A stretch of DNA of 64,000 bases from Megaleporinus macrocephalus (GCA_021613375.1 CM038718.1:43794166-43858165), one strand, 5' to 3'. Positions 51,401 through 61,664 are shown, numbered from the stretch's first letter. Numbers and translations are program-made. The notes: generated by a model from the letters alone, not told the origin.

Positions 51401-54400
51401 GGGGTGTAAGAAAATATCAAAACATCGAGTATCGGGATATTATGTTTAGTGATACTGTATCGATTCTTAAAAACACAGTATCGATACACAGATATCTGGC
51501 AGACAGTGAATCATTGTGTGTTGTGTTTAAACCTTTGACCACTAGATTGTTGTAATCCATTTTCAGCTCCACTCCAACATTAACAAGCAGCACAAGGGCG
51601 CAGTGCTATTGTAAGCTTTGGCAAACCTGTTCATATAGTGGTGTGTTTTAATAGTAGGATTTGAAAAATCTCAGTATATCACTTTGCTTGCAGTATCGCA
51701 ATACATTAAATCGTGACCACTGTATCACAATATGTATTGTATCGCCAGGTTCTTGCCCTATACCACACCACCGTACTAACCACTACACCACTGTGCCACC
51801 CAAACACATTGCACTGATGAATATTTATCACTTTGTATAGTACCTGTCTGTCATCGCCACCTGCTCCAGCATGGCAGTGCCTGTATTGGACTTCCAGTTG
51901 CCTGAGATGGAGGTCCTCCTAAAAGACAGCAACAGACAGATCACATTACACTAAGCTCATCAGTGGTGGTCACCATCTCCAGGCAATAGCAGAGCCACTC
52001 ACATGTAAGCTTTGTAATCATTGCCGATTTTCTGAATCCTGATGTCGTACTTGGAATCAATGAAAGGCTCGGTAGTCGTGTAGGTCTGTGTGAGAGCCAC
52101 CACGCTCGCTATGTCCTGGAACTTTGTGTGATTGTCGACTTTCACCTTAGAAAAAGGACAACATTTTGAATTTGAATGTTAATAAATACAAAAAAATATT
52201 AATTAATCAACGCTGGATGACTTCTGGAACGTGGAATAATGTGTTCTGCTATCGGTTGAAACTGTTATTTCATTAAAATGTTTCAAACTGATTCTATTAT
52301 CCAGTTACTGCACTCTCAGTCAAATCATCCCCTTGTTATTCATATGCATGTATCTATTTCACTGCAAGGGTGCTCGAATACACGCTTACCTTTCCCACAC
52401 CAGAGTGAGCGTGTCCAATTTTCACCACAACAGGGAACGTTGGCATGGTTACCTGGACAACGCATAAAGAAGCAGAGGTATTTATAGTTTCTGCTAATCG
52501 TTCTGCACTTTGTTTAATTGCTGTAATGTTTAGAGCTGTATTTGAGCTTGACGTTCAGGAAGTGAGGAATGAATCCAGTGTTGGGTTCCTAAACAATCTT
52601 TCACAGGACGGCTCTCGAAAGGAGCATATAAATGTAAATGTAACCTTTTCAGAATTCCACTGCTGTTTTTTTGTCCTTTCTGACACCATTCGGAAATGCC
52701 GGTGAGTCAATTTCACGTTGAATGGACCAAAAGAATGTCTGGTTCCATTGACTTACATTAAAGACTCATTTGTACTTAACGTTTAATACGGATACGGATA
52801 CACATGGAGCTTTCTCTCCGTATTCTGTGTTTATTTAGTGCCCAATTTGCACTAAATCGGGACGGAGCAGTACCGCTGCAGGCCGTGGGGGCAGTACAAG
52901 ATGCCACCACTTCCATACGAACACAGCGAAGAAGAAACGGCAGGACTTTTTGAAAATTGGTTGCAAGTTACTTCGAAATTTTAACTATGATTTATCTTCA
53001 GGGCTGAGACAAAAGGTTGTTTTCCATCGTTTTTGAAGTAAATACAGAACTTCGAGCTCCTGTAAAGTTAGAATTCTGGAGATTCATGGTTTTGTACCAA
53101 CAGCAGTGATTTACAGACCCTCCATAATTAAAGGTCTGTTTCTTTAAAACCAGCCAACGCAAGAATTTAGAATCTGGTCCCACTGAATAACATTAAAAAT
53201 AAAGTATGTTTTTCATTTCTCCTGTAAAGCTGTAATTTTGGAGATTAGATTTTGTTCCAATAATGGTGATTAAGAGAACCTCATTAAAAGTCTGTTTCTT
53301 TAGAACCGGACAAGACGAAGAAGCGGCAGGACCTTTTAAAAATTGGTTCAAGTTGGTTAGAAATTTTAACCATGATGTAACTTTGCCACAGTGCAGAGAC
53401 AAACCATTGTTTTTCCATAGTTTTTGAAGTAAATACAGAACTACGAGCTTATCCACCGCCGCCATGTTTGATTTACTCCGCCCTCTACTGGATGTGTTGC
53501 TCAGCAACCATGTTAACGGAGCTGACGCAGAGCGGTATGTGGGCAGTGACGGTTATATTGCTTAAAGCACACACACGTAGAACGAGTATAAGTGAGCCTT
53601 AAAAGTGGTATCTCCTGTAAAGTTAGAATTCTAGATATTCATGGTTTTGTACCAACAGCAGTGATTTACAGACCCTCCATAATTAAAGGTCTGTTTCTTT
53701 AGAACCAGCCAATGCAAGAATTTAGGATCTGGTTCCACTGAATAACATTAAAAATAAAGTATGCTTTTCATTTCTCCTGTAAAGCTATAATTTTGGAGAT
53801 TTTGTTCCAGTAGTGGTTATTGAGAGAACCTCAATCATTAAAAGTCTGTTTCTTTAGAACTGAATCCAAGAATTTAGGAACCTGTATATATAAAAGACTT
53901 ACATTAAAAGTAAAATAAGTTTTTCCCCTGTAGAGTTATTGTTTTGTTCCAACAGCAGTGATTTACAGAACATACATAATTAAAAGACTATTTTTTTATT
54001 ATGAATACAAGAATTTAGGAACCTCTATATATAAAAAGTCTGGTTCCATTGACTTAGATTAAAATTTAAGTAAGTTTTTTATTTCTCCAGTAAAGTTTCT
54101 GCAGATACATGGTTTTGTACCAACAACAGTGATTTATAGAACCTCTATAATTAAAAGTCTGTTTATCTAGAACCAGCCAATCAAGGAATTTAGGATAGTC
54201 TATATTTAAAAGTCTGTTTTCATTGACTTACATTAAAAGTAAATTAAGTTTTTTCTTTCTGCTGTAAAGTTATCATGGTTCTGTTCCAATAGTGGTGATT
54301 TACAGAACCTCTATATTTAAAAGTCTGTTTCCTTATAACGGACCAATTCAAGAATTTAGAATCCTCTTTATTTAAAAGTCTGTTTTTATTGACTTCCGTT

Positions 54401-57400
54401 AAAAGCAAATTTTTATTTCTCCTGTAAAGTTATACATTTTTAGGGATACATGGTGTTGTACCAACAGCAGTGATTTATAGGCCCTCTATAATTGAAAGTC
54501 TGTTTATCTAGAACCAGCCAATCAAGGAATTTAGGATAGTCTATATTTAAAAGTCTGCTTTCATTGACTTACATTAAAAGTAAATTAAGTTTTTTCTGTC
54601 TGCTGTAAAGTTATCAAGGTTTTGTTCCAATAGCGGTGATTTACTGAACCTCTATATTTAAAAGTCTGATTATTTAGAACCGACCAATCCAAGAATTTAG
54701 GATTCTCGATATATCAAAACTCTGGATCCATTGACTTACATTTAAGTAAAGTTTTTTCTTTCTCCTGTAAAGTTATCAGGTTTTAAAGATACAAGATTTT
54801 GTTCCAACAGACATAATTTATAGAAACTCAATCATTAAAAGTCTGTTTCTTGAGAACCAGCCAATCAAGGAATTTAGAATCCTCTATGATTAAAAGTCTG
54901 GTTCCATTGACTTACAGTAAAAGTGAAGTACGTTTTTCATTTCTCCAGTTATTGTTTTGGAAATACAAGATTTTGCACCAAAAGCTGAGTTTTACAGAAC
55001 CTCTACAATTAAAAGTCTGTTTCTTCAGAACCAGCCAATCCAAGAATTTGAGATTCGGATATTTTAAAGTCCACATTTCTTACCATCTCTTTGTAGTTTG
55101 GGTAGAAGGTTTGCTCGATCAGTGGGAACTTCTCCGGTCCGAGTCTCCTGTGTGTGCTGATCAGCTGAGCAAACTTAAAACAACAAACGAGGCAGAGCGT
55201 AAGAGCAGAGCTGTCACCAGGCACTGGTCCAAACGAGTTTTATTACAACATCATTACCTACTTTCACACTCGTTTTAGCCTCCACTCAGAACTGCTGCTC
55301 TAAATATGTGATGACGGAAATGCTAGTGAATTATTTAAAATGAGAACCTGGTGAAACTGAAAGACTGGGACTATGTGGATTATACACATGTACATTATAT
55401 GCCCAAAAACTTTATGGACACCTGCTTTCTTTCAGCGTTTCTTCTGAAATGAAGGGTATTAATAGGGAGTTTGTCCTCCACTCCACTCTTCTGGCCAGGC
55501 TTTGCACTACATTGCTGTGAGGATTTTATTGCAACTACAAGACCATTAGTGAGGTCAGGTAGTGATGTTTGGTGATTAGCTCTGGATCAGTTCAACTCAT
55601 CCCAATGATACTGGATGGTGCCCTAACATTCCACTGCTCCACAGCCCAATGCTGGGGGGCTTTACACCCTTCAAGCCAACGTTTGGCATCAGGCATGGTG
55701 ACCTCATGTACATAAATTCACTAATAGGTTGTTTGCAGTTCAGATGATCCTGATGTTATAAAGAGAAGTGATTTTTCAACTGAACTGAAACACTAGCTTG
55801 CTATCAATGTATATATATGAGCTACCTTCTCTTCTAGACGTCCTTCAACTCAATAACTACCTTCTCCTCCAGACATCCTTCAACTCAATAACTACCTACT
55901 CCTCCAGACATCCTTCTACGCAAGAACTACATTCTCCTCCAGACATCTTTCTACTCAAGAACTACATTCTCCTCCAGGCATCCTTCTGCTCAAGAATGAC
56001 CTTCTCCTCCAGACGTTCTTATCCTCAAGAACTACCTTATCCTCCAGACATCCTTTAACTCAAGGACTACCTTCTCCTCCAGACATCCTTTAACTCAAGG
56101 ACTACCTTGTCCTCCAGACGTCTTTCTATTTAAGACATACCTTCTACTTCAGTAGTCAATCTACTCAAGAACTACCTTCTCCTCCAGACATCCTGCTAGT
56201 CAAGAACTACCTTCTCCTCCAGACATCCTGCTAGTCAAGAACTACTTTCCCTTCCAGGCATCCTTCAACTCACTAACTACCTTCTCCTCCAGACTACTTC
56301 CTACTCAAGAACTACCTTCTCCTCCAGACACCCTTCAACATAATAACTACCTTCTCCTCCAGAAGTTCTTCTCATCAAGAACTACCTTCTCCGCCAGATA
56401 TCCTACTCAAGAACTACCTTCTCCTACAGATGTCCATCTAATCAAGATCTAGCTCCTTCTCCAGACATCTTTCTACTCAAGAACTACCTTCTCCTCCAGA
56501 TGACCTTCTACTCAAGAGCTACCTTCTCTTCCAGACGTCCTTCTCCTCAAGAATTACCTTCTCCTCCAGCTGTCCTTCTACTCGAAAGCTACCTTCTCCG
56601 CCAAATATCCTTCTACTCAAGAACTACCTTCTCCTACAGATGTCCATCTAATCAATATCTACCTCCTTCTCCAGACATCCTCGAAATCAAGAACCACCTT
56701 CTCCTCCAGACGTCTTTCTACTCAAGAACCACCTTCTCCAGACATCTTTCTACTCAAGAACTACCTTCTGCTCTAGACGTCTTTCAACTCATGACATACC
56801 TTCTCCTCCAGACATCCTTCTACTCAAGAAGTACCTTTTTCTCCAGATATCCTTCAACTCAAGAACTACCCTTTCCTCCAGATGTTCTACAATTCAAGAA
56901 CCACCTTTTCCTCCAGATGTCCTTCTACTATTATTACTAGTATTGAGGTCCAACTTTATTGGTAGCAGTCGGTTCAGCCTTGATACCAATGTGCTCCACA
57001 ATGACTGTTATTATTTTCTTGTATTGTCTCGTGGATTAACCAGCAACAAACACTCTCATTGCAACTGCGGGGCAGGTGAAATTGTTTACGTTGATTGAGT
57101 ACCAGTCAACCCAAATTTAAATGTCAAATTTAAGTGGTGGTAAATCTATTACCAATGCACACCCACAGAAGAACTAGGCAGCATATAATACTCACAAAAG
57201 CTGAGGTCAGCCTCCTATTCGCCTGTTTTCCTGTTCCGCCTTAAACGGTGCAGCAAACAATAGAATGTAACTGCTGTCCCATTTAAGGAGGAACAGGAAA
57301 CCTGGCCATGAAGAAGCAGTGAAGGTCAGTATGAACTCACCGCCCATGGTTTGTCACACAGGTTGTAGATGGACTCCAGCGAGTTGACGCTGGGGATGCC

Positions 57401-59003
57401 TGCGTACTGTAGACCGATGATCAGGTTGCGGAAGTCTGCGTTCTCGGTCATGCTGAAGGCGTGTTGGCGGATGAGGACAAAGTCAGGCTTGAACGACCTG
57501 TGAAGACATTCAGACACTGGATTCGGAGCTGCACAAGCATTAGAACTTCCAAAAGGTCTAGTAGGTCCTACACCAATCAGCCATAGCATTAAAACCACCT
57601 CCTTGTATCTACACACACTGTCCTCTGTATCAGCTCCACTGACAATACAGGAGCTCCACTTACAGACTGTAGTTCATCTGATTCTCTGTATACTTTATTA
57701 CTCTGTTCTTTAATGATCAGGACCCCCACAGAACCCCCACAGAGCAGATATTATTAGAAGGTGGATCATTCTCAGCACTGATGTGGTGGTGGTGTGTTAG
57801 TGTGTGTTGTGCTGGTGAGAGTGGATCAGACACAGCAGTGCTGCTGCTGCTGGAGTGTTTAAACACTGTGTCCACTCACTGTCCACTCTATTAGACACTC
57901 CTACTACTTGCTGGTCCACCTTGTAGATGTAAAGTCAGAGACAGTAGCTCATCTGCTGCTGCACAGTTTGTGTTCTCTAGTTCTTCATCAGTGGACACAG
58001 GACTCCGCCCACAGGACACTGCTGTCTGGATAGTTTTGGTTTGTGGACGATTCTCAGTCCAGCAATGACACTGAGGTGTTGAAATACCCCTGAGTTGCTG
58101 TTACTTTTGCCACTTGTTTTCTTTTCTTTTCTTGCTGAGACTGGTTCTTCTTCATTCGCTCATGTGGGGACTAAAAGCAGACTCAACACTACAATGACTC
58201 ACTATCGCCTCTTCAGGTACAAAGGGGTATTACGTGACAAATAGGCTAGGGGTTAGCGGTTAGCTGGTTAGCATGCTTGGAGCTTGTTTTAAACTAAAAA
58301 TCTTACATATTGTTCCTTCAACACCGGAAGGCGTATACATATTTCAGAGCTTATTGGATATATCATCACTGTGCAAAATCTTGCCTCTCAAAAATGGAAA
58401 AAAGTGAAAATCATTCTTAACCGGAAAGAGAAGTTTGTGTAAAAAAATATTTCCCCCACATAAAGTTAGGTTTAGAATTATTCTGTCACTTGTGTTTGCA
58501 AACAGCGAAAGTTGACCTCTGCCTTTAACCCATCCCTGCAGTGAAACACCCTACACACTAGTGAACAGACACACTAGAGGGGAAGTGAGCACACGTGCCC
58601 AGAGTGGTGGTCAGCCCTATCCACGGCACCCGGGCAGCGGTTGGGGGTTAGGTGCCTTCCTCAAGGGCACTTCAGTCGTGTCCTGCTTGTCCCGGGGATT
58701 GAACTGGCGAGACCGGATCCCTAAACTTCAGGCCACGACTACCCACAATAATAATATTAAGGACAACTAGTACTTACAAATTAAAAAATGGCTAAAATAC
58801 ATAATAGAAACGTGATGACTACCTTTAAGAAGACTTACATACTTTTTGTATGTACTGAATTGAAGACAGTAAGTCACTGTTTTTATTAGCAGATATTATT
58901 ACATACTTTTTTTTTATTTAAATTTTTTTTGGAATTAAGGCTTCAATAGAACAGACAGAATAAGGGCTATAATTGGTTGCTGTCATAAGAAATAATCATC
59001 ATC

Positions 59004-59051
<48 letters not shown>

Positions 59052-61607
59052 TTATTTTAACACACATTGCTGTAAATAATAGAATTGTGTGTGGGTGTAT
59101 ATATGTATATGCATATGTATAGATATGTACATGTGTGTATGTTTGTATCTATATATAAATACTTTTCTTTTCATTTTTCTTCTTTTTGTTTGTTTTTTCT
59201 CTGTTCTTTCATTTGTTTGTTTATTTAGTTGTTTATTTATTCATTATTATTATTATTATTATTAATTTATTAATTAATTATTTTTCCTTCCTTTTTTTCT
59301 TCTCTTTTCTTTAGTCTCTCTCCTCTTTTTCCTCTCCTTTATTGCCTGTCAGGCCTGGCTAAATAAATAAATTAATTAAATAAAAATACAAACATTAACA
59401 AGAATAGGCTATAGAAATCTACAGAGCTAAAAAATAATAATAATAAAAAAAATTAAATACCAGCATTATAAAATACCACTATAAGCAAACATTTCAAACA
59501 TATATCATTGTTAAAATGCAAAGTTCTTTGAAGTTACATTAAAATTAAAGTTTCAGAAGTAACTTATGTAAGAATTTCATAGCACACTAATACAGCCATC
59601 AGCGTCCTGTTACCTGTGTTGGGTGTCTCCCATCCATCCATGTTTGTAAGGAGTCTAACCAGCCAGGACGTCTACCGAGTGCAACAGTCTAAACTGCTAC
59701 GTGCAGTGGGATCTTTTTAGGGATGCGCTTGGTTTAGTCTCTGAGGCTTCCAGCCATTAGATCCAACACAATTACAGAGCAGCAGACTGATAGCTTAAAA
59801 GGGGAGACTACAGACTCTAATGCAGGGGCTGAGCAATCAGCCAGGCTCAGTTTGGCATCAAGCCTAACTCATATCCAGATATTACACACAAATCATATAA
59901 TAGAGAGAACCAAGGTCGGACAGACACCAGACAAAGGCACTCACTATTAATTTATTATAAAATGTACTGTCACTACTGGACTCTTTTATGAACTCCGCCT
60001 ACCTGATACAGGTGTACAGTTACAGGCTGCAACCCATCTGTTGCTGCACAATTGGTTGAGAGTGGACCACCACCCAAAAATATCCAACCAAGAGTGGCTG
60101 TGTGGTCAGAAACTGACCATTGATGAAGCACTAGAGGATGATCAACTCCTAATACTCTGCTTTAGCAGATGAGCTACAGGTTCTCACTGTACCTCAGTAA
60201 GATGCAAATACAAAAGAGGGGTTTCTGAAGCAATGGGCAGTTTCTGACCACATAGCCACTCCTGGCTGGATATTTTCGGGTGGTCAGAAACTGACCATTG
60301 GTAAAGCACTTGAGCCGCGGTCACTAATAGGCAGACCACGGTCCTGGTCCGGACCCAGACGTTGTCCAATGCGGACCCAAACAGTGTTTTACGGTATACA
60401 GGCTTCGCGGCACAGTAAACTCACTGACCAATTGCGTGCGTTGTAAATTCACCAAACGCTCCTCAGCCAATCAGATCTGTCCAGATTTGGGCATGCAGCA
60501 CGCACACAGTCGAGGTACGAAGCGGGAAGCAGCAGTCAGAGAAAGGCTCATTCAGACAGTGTGCTAAAAAAAGGAAACTCGGCAGCGAACGACGACTTTT
60601 CAACCAGGAATGAACCGAGACACGTTTATTCTTCACACAGACACCTCCACACCAACATCTCATATGTTCTGAGAGCGTGGAGAATTAAACATAACCACGT
60701 ATATCTCTCTTATGTGTGTGAGAACGGCCCTGACACCATTTCAGCCCAGGTTTAAAATCCTGACTGGACAACCAAGAGCTCACTTCTCTCACTGAACAAG
60801 AGAAAGTCTGAGAGAAGAATACAAGAGAGAGATAAACTGTTAAGATGTTATTAACAAGAAGTTGCTTATTTTATTTACTTTTTCTTATTTAAAAAAATTA
60901 ATACAGCCCTTGTGTTTACTTCAAGTGAGGTAAAAATAACCTATATTTGAAGTTTTATAAATAATTAATTTAGTTCAGTATTTAAACAGTAATTATACTG
61001 AAATATACTGAACGGTATGTGTGATGTGTTGGTGTTTCAGTAGCTGATGGTATAATATGTTGATACTAGACTACGTCAGTAAACAGAATACACCACTGAA
61101 TCAGAACACATGTTAGAAATGATGATGGTCCAGACCTAGGCCTGAAGACACTTCCACCAGCTGGACCTTACTAAATTTTAATTAAATACCCCTGCAGTAG
61201 AGGATGGTCAACTTCTTATACTCTGCATTAGCAGATGAGCTACAGGTTCTCACTATACGTCAGTAAGATGCGACTACAAGAGAGGGCTTTCTGAAGCAGT
61301 GAGAGAGATTACATGCTGTTGTGTACATGGGAATGCTTACCTCATGACCTTGGTTCCATTCCTTAGGACCTGCATAGCCACGTTACAGGTCCCATTAGCA
61401 TGCGATACGACGTTCAGGTCACGAAACTCCGCCTAGAATATAAACAAACAAGCAAAAAACTATAAAGCCATATACTACTGTCAGCAACGAGGCCAAACTG
61501 TGATGACGACATGTGACCACTGTTTGGTATGGTCATCTAAAAAACCTACCTGTTCCACTTTTATGTCATAGTCTCCCTGCAGCTTCTTCCCTCTGAGGAT
61601 TTTGGCC
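34894..61607 (-). CDS. syn2: syn2 coding exons 13-2, 3' partial gene
   Basis: Synapsin II, a phosphoprotein of synaptic vesicles that tethers them to actin and controls release. Twelve exons (61607-61550, 61432-61341, 57497-57341, 55173-55084, 52452-52390, 52145-52003, 51918-51844, 50082-49980, 48787-48650, 48349-48283, 40478-40187, 35026-34894) join in phase to 469 residues after a split Trp. They cover most of the ATP-grasp-like C domain ([76 protein letters not shown]), a Pro/Gln-rich linker, and domain E ending [12 protein letters not shown]. Exon 1 (domains A, B, start of C) lies beyond 64000. Synapsin II is favoured over I or III by the IIb tail and linkage to pparg and raf1. Confidence 0.96.
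35027..40186 (-). other. syn2: syn2 intron 12
   Basis: Dominated by a 4.1-kb minisatellite that begins about 260 bp from the exon 13 acceptor. The remainder (39415-40186) shows nothing else recognisable. Confidence 0.85.
35285..39405. repeat. 4.1-kb minisatellite, 24-25-bp unit, ~165 copies
   Basis: The unit is 'AAAACGTTTGACTGGTAGTG' plus 4-5 linker bases (TATCT, TACT, ATCT, CATCT). Variants change GAC to GTC, GGC, AAC or AAG. Higher-order structure is clear: about 36016-37090 and 37100 onward repeat the same variant order with a 1,084-bp shift, and 38306/38769 repeat with a 463-bp shift. On the minus strand the unit (CACTACCAGTCAAACGTTTT) resembles a Tc1-like terminus. Confidence 0.97.
40187..40478 (-). 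CDS. syn2: syn2 exon 12 (Pro-rich linker)
   Basis: Acceptor CTCACCGCAG, donor CTTAA|GTAAGC. Residues from [16 protein letters not shown] through [13 protein letters not shown] to QAHPPLN. The junction PPLN/KSQSL matches the mammalian PQLN/KSQSL. The linker is low in identity, as is usual for this region. Upstream open frame beyond the acceptor is intronic. Confidence 0.92.
40931..41149. mobile_element. MITE with perfect 26-bp TIRs
   Basis: 40931-40956 (starts CATATCGTCGCTGTCCAATG) and 41124-41149 are exact inverse complements. Length is 219 bp, flanked by TA on both sides (40929-40930 and 41150-41151), as expected for Tc1/mariner-type insertion. The internal blocks 'tggaaccagaattttttgaag' analogues occur in four other copies in the window. 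Confidence 0.92.
41871..42126. mobile_element. MITE, second intact copy of the 40931 family
   Basis: Termini 'atatcgttgctgttcaatga' and 'ctttgaacagcgacgatat' pair as TIRs with few mismatches. Internal blocks match the copy at 40931. Confidence 0.88.
42127..43595 (-). other. syn2 intron or UTR, nothing recognised
   Basis: AT-rich, with two (TTAA)-type runs near 42335 and 42455. No exon recognised. Confidence 0.5.
43598..43677. repeat. (AT)n microsatellite
   Basis: About 80 bp of uninterrupted AT. Confidence 0.96.
45318..45412. repeat. (AT)n microsatellite
   Basis: About 95 bp of AT directly left of a Tc1-like element. Confidence 0.96.
45421..45884 (+). mobile_element. internally deleted Tc1-like element
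   Basis: Inverted termini 'acactaccgctcaaaggtt' and 'aaacttttgagcggtaatgt'. The interior keeps only the start of a transposase ([20 protein letters not shown] at about 45763), then jumps to the right end. TA/AT repeats flank both sides. Confidence 0.85.
45905..46110. mobile_element. fragment of the 31415-family element
   Basis: Contains 'atcagctccacttacagac', 'cccccacaacaccag' and 'acattctcagg' in the family order. Confidence 0.6.
46900..47175. mobile_element. fragment of the 31415-family element, inverted
   Basis: Contains 'gtggtcctgtaggggtcctg', 'gactacagtctgta' and 'gtggagctgata'. Confidence 0.65.
48215..48349 (-). CDS. syn2: syn2 exon 11, isoform IIb form with stop
   Basis: If the donor at 48282-48281 is not used, the frame continues [18 protein letters not shown] to VQAN and TGA at 48217-48215. 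This matches the known mammalian synapsin IIb C-terminus ([17 protein letters not shown]...), so the alternative end is conserved from fish to mammals. It is a strong family-specific signature for synapsin II. Confidence 0.9.
   Translation of the reverse strand, partial: SAAQKEAMTDLKKTPPQKPPPQGCLQYILDCNGVAVGPKPVQAN
48283..48349 (-). CDS. syn2: syn2 exon 11, isoform IIa form
   Basis: Acceptor ATTCTTTCAG, residues [20 protein letters not shown] to PQ plus one base, weak donor CAAG|GTTGTT. The linker corresponds to mammalian LKDPDSSKTPPQRPPPQG. The weak donor suits regulated use between IIa and IIb. Confidence 0.93.
48650..48787 (-). CDS. syn2: syn2 exon 10
   Basis: Phase 0 on both sides; acceptor TTTGATCAG, donor CAG|GTACAT. 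Residues [19 protein letters not shown] to IQPSQ; end of the C domain (mammalian CSMPLIGEHQVEDRQLI). Confidence 0.95.
48860..49925. repeat. 1.06-kb (ACT/ATT)n trinucleotide array
   Basis: Trinucleotides ACT, ATT, GTT and GCT in syn2 intron 9, with a higher-order unit of about 54 bp around 48990-49290 ('tgctataattactgttacta'). The 193-codon Val/Ile/Leu open frame on the minus strand is an artefact. Confidence 0.95.
49980..50082 (-). CDS. syn2: syn2 exon 9
   Basis: Acceptor TTTTGCAG, donor GAT|GTAAGT. Residues R(split)[18 protein letters not shown] to [10 protein letters not shown]; part of the nucleotide-binding C domain. Confidence 0.96.
50480..50760. mobile_element. fragment of the 31415-family element, inverted
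   Basis: Contains 'accagcacaacacac', 'gtcagtgtcactgcaggg' and 'gtggtcctgtgggggtcctg'. Confidence 0.7.
51065..51400 (-). mobile_element. L2-like LINE 3' end fragment
   Basis: The blocks 'tcttctgctttatcccgct', 'catgtgtttggactgtgag', 'ggagtacccggaggaaccca' and 'actccacacagaa' are hallmark words of fish L2-type 3' ends (recollection). The reverse transcriptase is absent. Confidence 0.7.
51400..51765. mobile_element. non-autonomous 'tatcgata'-rich element
   Basis: Begins 'ggggtgtaagaaaatatc' and is rich in 'atcgatac' words; probably a hAT-like non-autonomous element, similar in style to 3189-3370. Confidence 0.45.
51844..51918 (-). CDS. syn2: syn2 exon 8
   Basis: Acceptor TCTTTTAG, donor ACAG|GTACTA. 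Residues M(split)[19 protein letters not shown] to MTDR(split); a core C-domain segment. Confidence 0.96.
52003..52145 (-). CDS. syn2: syn2 exon 7
   Basis: Acceptor TTTCTAAG, donor ACAT|GTGAGT. Residues [20 protein letters not shown] to [10 protein letters not shown]-domain ATP-grasp region. Confidence 0.96.
52390..52452 (-). CDS. syn2: syn2 exon 6
   Basis: Twenty-one codons, phase 0: [20 protein letters not shown] then K. It holds the conserved Lys of VVVKIG and the glycine loop HSGxGK that contacts ATP in synapsins. Donor AAAG|GTAAGC. Confidence 0.96.
52453..55083 (-). other. syn2: syn2 intron 5 (no nested timp found)
   Basis: In mammals the TIMP4 gene lies in the corresponding intron on the opposite strand. 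Reading the plus strand here gave no TIMP-like exon (no CxC-type N-terminus); the intron is filled by a ~200-bp tandem array from about 53000. Confidence 0.7.
52990..55070. repeat. ~200-bp tandem array related to the 40931 MITE
   Basis: About ten copies of a unit with 'tccattgacttacattaaaa', 'ttctcctgtaaagtta', 'gttttgttccaaca', 'gtgatttacagaacctc' and 'agccaatccaagaattta'. The first two blocks and the 'ccaat' start match the interior of the MITE at 40931. The array ends inside 15 bp of the exon 5 donor. Confidence 0.85.
55084..55173 (-). CDS. syn2: syn2 exon 5
   Basis: Thirty codons, phase 0: [20 protein letters not shown] to FYPNYKEM. Acceptor TTGTTTTAAG, donor ATG|GTAAGA. Mammalian counterpart [21 protein letters not shown]. 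Confidence 0.96.
55385..55725. mobile_element. DNA-transposon fragment
   Basis: Words such as 'acattatatgcccaaaaac', 'attgctgtgaggatt' and 'ccaatgctggggggcttta' belong to a very common fish non-autonomous element (recollection). Right end missing. Confidence 0.6.
55820..56935. repeat. 35-bp minisatellite, about 32 copies
   Basis: Unit 'ctaccttctcctccagacat' plus 'ccttctactcaagaa', in syn2 intron 4. Pyrimidine-rich on plus. The open frames ([16 protein letters not shown]) are artefacts. Confidence 0.94.
57236..57300. mobile_element. short palindromic element ('TTTAAGGTGGAAC' family)
   Basis: 'cctgttccgccttaaac' and 'tttaaggaggaacagg' are inverted repeats around ~35 bp, as at 16866. Confidence 0.6.
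57341..57497 (-). CDS. syn2: syn2 exon 4
   Basis: Acceptor TCTTCACAG, donor GCG|GTGAGT. Residues R(split)[41 protein letters not shown]. These are signature blocks of the synapsin C domain. Confidence 0.97.
57568..58080 (+). mobile_element. 31415-family element, near full copy
   Basis: Starts 'ccaatcagccatagcattaa' and runs through 'atcagctccactgaca', 'ttctcagcactg', 'gttcttcatcagtggacac' to 'actgaggtgttgaaa'. About 510 bp; no transposase. Confidence 0.75.
58520..58745 (+). mobile_element. retroposon fragment, partner at 34480
   Basis: Contains 'cctctgcctttaaccca', 'ttaggtgccttcctcaaggg' and 'gggattgaactggcga'; a very common fish repeat tail. Confidence 0.65.
59003..59052. repeat. (ATA)n microsatellite
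   Basis: About 16 copies of ATA, followed by TG/TA runs and T-rich sequence to 59345. Confidence 0.92.
60000..60320. repeat. imperfect repeat block, related to 61195-61290
   Basis: 'ttagcagatgagctacaggt' with 'ctcagtaagatgc' occurs at 60165 and 61225, and 'gtcagaaactgaccattg' at 60108 and 60284. The word 'cccatctgttg' is shared with the inverted-repeat element at 17482. Confidence 0.6.
60560..60780 (+). pseudogene. hAT/ZBED-type transposase remnant
   Basis: The plus strand reads [19 protein letters not shown], then [10 protein letters not shown] and a stop. This resembles the BED-type N-terminus of hAT transposases (KRK...F..EW...LICSESV). The expected Trp is a stop codon. Short and broken. 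Confidence 0.5.
61341..61432 (-). CDS. syn2: syn2 exon 3
   Basis: Acceptor TATTCTAG, donor ATGAG|GTAAGC. Residues [20 protein letters not shown] to GTKVM plus two bases. Mammalian counterpart AEFSEINLVAHANGTYAVDM. Confidence 0.96.
61550..61607 (-). CDS. syn2: syn2 exon 2
   Basis: Acceptor TTTTGTAG, donor CAG|GTAGGT. Residues W(split)[19 protein letters not shown]. The split Trp belongs to the DW that ends exon 1 in other synapsins. Exon 1 was not found up to 64000. Confidence 0.95.
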
Positions 61608-61664
61608 CTACAAAACACAGAAAATATTCATGTCAGTAATATAAAAGGCATTCAAGGGAAGGCT

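Larger units (their letters stand above)
50083..51843 (-). other. syn2: syn2 intron 8
   Basis: Contains a 31415-family fragment (50480-50760), an L2-like 3' end (51065-51400) and a hAT-like element (51400-51760). No other exon. Confidence 0.85.
57498..61340 (-). other. syn2: syn2 intron 3
   Basis: Contains a 31415-family element (57568-58080), a retroposon fragment (58520-58745), ATA and T-rich runs (59003-59345), and a hAT-like remnant (60560-60780). No exon recognised. Confidence 0.8.

Noticed and set aside
56500..56940. 146-codon frame over the 35-bp array
   Set aside because: Low-complexity repeat in the syn2 intron; no splice or start support.
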